From assembly GCA_025617375.2 (NCBI GenBank), contig JAMYGW020000001.1, positions 3,224,001-3,288,000 of the forward strand: a stretch of DNA of 64,000 bases, written 5' to 3'. How positions within the stretch are numbered: the first letter of the stretch is position 1; every line of letters begins with the position of its first letter. Below the pieces are notes generated by a model that saw only the letters and a program-made list of their open reading frames with translations, had not been told where the DNA came from and did not search any database. A program made the position numbers and the translations under genes. Origin of the DNA: Acarospora socialis. Its lineage: Eukaryota > Ascomycota > Lecanoromycetes > Acarosporales > Acarosporaceae. Positions 61,397 to 64,000 of this stretch are shown here, in pieces.

Positions 61397-63047
61397 ATGT
61401 CGTCACCCTTAGGCTGGTACACCTTCCTTCATTGAGATTATGATAAACAGCTCGTACCCTATGGATAAGGAGGCATCTAACTCAGCTCACAGCTTCACTT
61501 GTCGATCACGGCATACCAGATGTGACGAGAAGAAGCCCACTTGCGGCAGTTGTGAAAGGCTGGGTCTCTCGTGTCAAGCCACGGATATCATAGTCCCTTC
61601 CGCTTGGTGCTCCCTGGGCCTAAAAGCACCAAACAAGATGCCCCAAGATCAAGATCCAAGCTCGACTTGGGAAATCTTCAACCGCCTAACGCCCGCACTG
61701 CGGAACGACTCTCGGCCTCCAGTTCATGTGGACGTTGCCGAACCTGGACATGACCTTGCTACCATGGATTCCGAAGCAGCCGAAATGCTTAGGAGGTACC
61801 AGGCGGGGGTCGCAGTTTGGATGGACCTCTTCGACCATGGCATGTCGTATCAACGGGATGTGATGCGACGCGTGTTTTCATCTCAACTTCTTCTCAATTC
61901 TGTCTTTGCGCTGACCGCCAAACAACTGAGCACAGTGAAATCTGGTGAAATCTGGGCGCCAGTCGCGGCAAGGTATTATGGCGAAAGCTTACGACTCCTG
62001 ATCAGTCTGCTAGCCGACCCTGTCGCTTGCCAAGATGACGCATTGACGGCGACGATTCTGCTAAGTAGTTACGAACTTCTCGCCGCTCCTGGCGCGGAGC
62101 ACAAACGACATCTCTTTGGAGCAATGACGCTCATAAAGACTCAGGGTATCAACGCACGATCGAAAGCCCTTGAACGAGCAAGTTTTTGGATTTACATTCG
62201 ACAGGACACTGCTATGGCTTTAATCATGGAATGCCCTACTATCCTGTGCCCTAATGATTGGAATGTTTCCTGGGCTGATGATGAGGTGAAGGAAGATGCC
62301 TTGGGCAACCACATACTCTGGCTCTTGGCCATGACAATCAACCTCGTCTTCAAGGACGACGAAGCCCAACTCGCGAGTACAAACTCAGCAAGGCGTTCTG
62401 AGCTATCAACAAACATCGACAGATGGTTTGAAAAACTTCCGGTCTCATTTACGGGTGCTCGATGCGGTCCCATGTCGGAGGAAGGGTGGTTTAACCTCTG
62501 CTTTTCCATGGCTGCTGCAGATTAGCGCCATTCAATTCACTGATTGGGCTGCTTGTACACTAACAGGTTAAATGAACAGCTGCAGCAATGCTACTTTATC
62601 ATTTAGCAAAGCTTCTATTGCTCGCAGAGGGTCTGGACCGTCCGTCAAAGGAGAGTAACAACTTACAGGTAGGTCGCCATACATCCCGGGACTATAGTCT
62701 GTTTGATACTTCAATCAAGCTAATATGTATGACCATGCTCAGATTCAACACCATACCGATCATATAGCTAGTATCGGACTCTCAGACATTCCAGACAGTG
62801 TTCTAGTACAGGCTACCCAGCCTCTGTTCTATGGTAAATCAATTACTATGTTGAGTAGGGTTTCCTAAGAGCTCACATGGGGATAGCTGCAAGGCATATC
62901 GACAGCTTAGCCAAGAAGGCGAGATTATGGGCTCTGTTAGGAACCATAGAAACAAGGCTAGGTTTCCACACGAGCAGTAGAGTTGAGAAATTGCAACGAG
63001 CTATGAAGACTGCCGAGCGGAACGACGTTGAAACCTGCCAGAACTGA
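61397..63047 (+). CDS. Zn2Cys6 transcription factor, middle junction uncertain
   Basis: Fungal binuclear-zinc-cluster regulator. A 20-nt first exon (61397-61416, MSSPLG plus two bases) joins through a 76-bp intron to 61493, creating the complete motif CFTCRSRHTRCDEKKPTC then GSCERLGLSC (C-x2-C-x6-C-x6-C-x2-C-x6-C). Without this splice the first Cys would be lost. The middle region follows the Fungal_trans_2 pattern (YYGESLRLLISLL, ATILLSSYELLAAPGAEHKR, FWIYIRQDTAMALI). At 62523 the frame stops (TAG) after WFNLCFSMAAAD. The expected continuation (AMLLYHLAKLLLLAEGL) begins near 62588. After it, exons 62743-62833 and 62887-63047 splice cleanly to a TGA at 63047. Between 62515 and 62585 no GT donor fits, so either a non-canonical intron or a recent disruption is present. 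The safe minimum is a 350-aa protein. Confidence 0.78.
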
Positions 63048-63212
63048 TTGTGATTGGCATATTTGATGTTCTTCAGCCTAGTATTCACACGCTCCTTGTA
63101 CAGGTAATCTATCCGGCTTATTCATGGTTTTATATCAAAATGAACTGGTCTGCACTAACTGGACAAAGTTATGCAAACTTGTTGACCAATTGAGGCTTTC
63201 TCAAACCACTGT
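63048..63212. other. Short convergent spacer
   Basis: 165 bp between the stop codons of the regulator and the P450; both 3' UTRs must overlap or end here. Confidence 0.5.
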
Positions 63213-64000
63213 CTACACAACCCCTACGGAATCTCTCTTCCATAACTTGATTGGCATTATTCCGGGCCACAAATTAAACGCCTCCTCCCAGTCCGTCTCC
63301 CAATCCTTACGAGGTAGCGCGAAATCGTATCGGTGCACGAGCGTGGCCAAGAGGACATTTTGTTCGAGCATACTGACATTCCTGCCAATGCAGCCTCTGG
63401 CGCCGGTACTGAACGGTATAAAGACGGATTGCATGTCCTTGACGTTGTCTTCAAGCCAGCGTTCAGGCTTGTACTCTTCTGGCTGCGGGAAGATGGCAGG
63501 ATCGCGATGTGCAACATACGCTGGCATTGACACACTCGTACCACCGGGGATGAACTGACCCAGGATCGTGGTACCTTCCGCCGGTGTTTTCCGCACCAGG
63601 CCGGTCGCCACGGGGGGTGAGAGTCGGAGAGATTCGTTGATGCATGCGGTCAGGTACGGAAGGTGTTTCACCTTTGACCAGGGAGCAATGACATCGTCCT
63701 TGGATAGGGCGGAATCGACCTCCTCTCGGAGTTTGACTAACTTGGCCGAGTCCTTGATCAGGTAGTGTAAAGAGTTGGCCAACGAAATGGCGGTCCCGTC
63801 AGAACCGAAATTCACTAGGTGCTTGTGTTAGAGCAGCGGATTAGGCGCTTCTGTAGAAGAACACCTACTCATGGTATTGGTTTCTGCCTCCATCTCACCT
63901 ACATCGAGATTGCGAGATCCTCCGTGCTTGTCTTCCAAGAGGCAAGCGAAGAAATCATCAAGCTGCTCCCCGTTCCGATGTCTTTCAATACGCTTCCGCA
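63213..64000 (-). CDS. Cytochrome P450, benzoate 4-monooxygenase (CYP53)-like, 5' part missing
   Basis: Heme monooxygenase, probably ER-anchored. Only the C-terminal part is inside the window: exon 63869-64000 (continuing right) and exon 63814-63213, joined by a 54-bp intron (GTAGGT...CACCTAG). Visible motifs: the I-helix region MNFGSDGTAISLANSL, the K-helix ESLRLSPP, SVSMPAYVAHRDPAIFPQPE, PERWL, and the heme-binding loop FSTGARGCIGR with the axial Cys. The wording around TGLVRKTPAEGTTILGQFIP and LVHRYDFALP resembles fungal benzoate 4-monooxygenases, which hydroxylate benzoate in the beta-ketoadipate route, but related P450s use other aromatic substrates. It is tail to tail with the Zn2Cys6 regulator, a common arrangement for a pathway gene and its controller (inference). 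Confidence 0.88.

Overview
This window is nuclear DNA from a filamentous ascomycete (Pezizomycotina, most likely a Dothideomycete; the class is inference). The genes have short introns, mostly 44-130 bp, with GT...CTAAC/CTGAC...AG signals, and encode eukaryotic housekeeping proteins: P5A ATPase, eIF2-alpha, Sec7, PDH E2, a Prs5-type PRPP synthetase and a mitochondrial carrier. Fungus-specific genes are also present: a Zn2Cys6 regulator, a CYP53-like P450, GH12 and a Yvc1 channel. Exon models were assembled by hand from splice signals; the summed coding lengths of the complete models are multiples of three.

Layout. 1-8.7 kb: 3' part of SPF1 (+), YVC1 (-), eIF2-alpha (-). 10.6-18.0 kb: a carbohydrate neighbourhood with a processive GT2 beta-glucan/cellulose-synthase-like enzyme (-), a divergent UDP-glucose dehydrogenase (+) and a GH12 beta-glucanase with signal peptide and C-terminal membrane anchor (+). 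18.9-20.1 kb: a multi-pass membrane protein with a SAP-like N-terminus (-). 20.7-28.2 kb: an AT-rich, almost CpG-free island in which a Tc1/mariner transposon (47-bp TIRs, TA target duplication) is split by a Ty3/gypsy LTR fossil (352-bp LTRs, 5-bp target duplication). 28.3-28.6 kb: a 257-bp MITE. 28.8-30.6 kb: a carboxylesterase pseudogene. 31.3-31.9 kb: an interspersed repeat cluster. 32.1-46.4 kb: a compact housekeeping block with a mitochondrial carrier (-), PDH E2 (-), SEC7 (+) and phospholipase D (+). 46.4-59 kb: gene-poor, with a 558-aa protein of unknown function (-), a small zinc-motif protein (-) and an AGGTA-rich spacer. 59-64 kb: PRS5 (-) with a 10-nt micro-exon, a Zn2Cys6 regulator (+) and, tail to tail with it, a P450 cut by the window edge (-).

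The best candidate for something new is the GT2 / UDP-Glc dehydrogenase / membrane-anchored GH12 group. One gene could supply UDP-glucuronate, one polymerise a beta-glycan at the membrane and one trim it at the cell surface, which resembles the pairing of synthase and endoglucanase in bacterial cellulose operons. The second signal is the mutation pattern of the transposon island: loss of CpG, with the two LTRs carrying opposite-strand outcomes, while the outer TIRs keep their CpGs.
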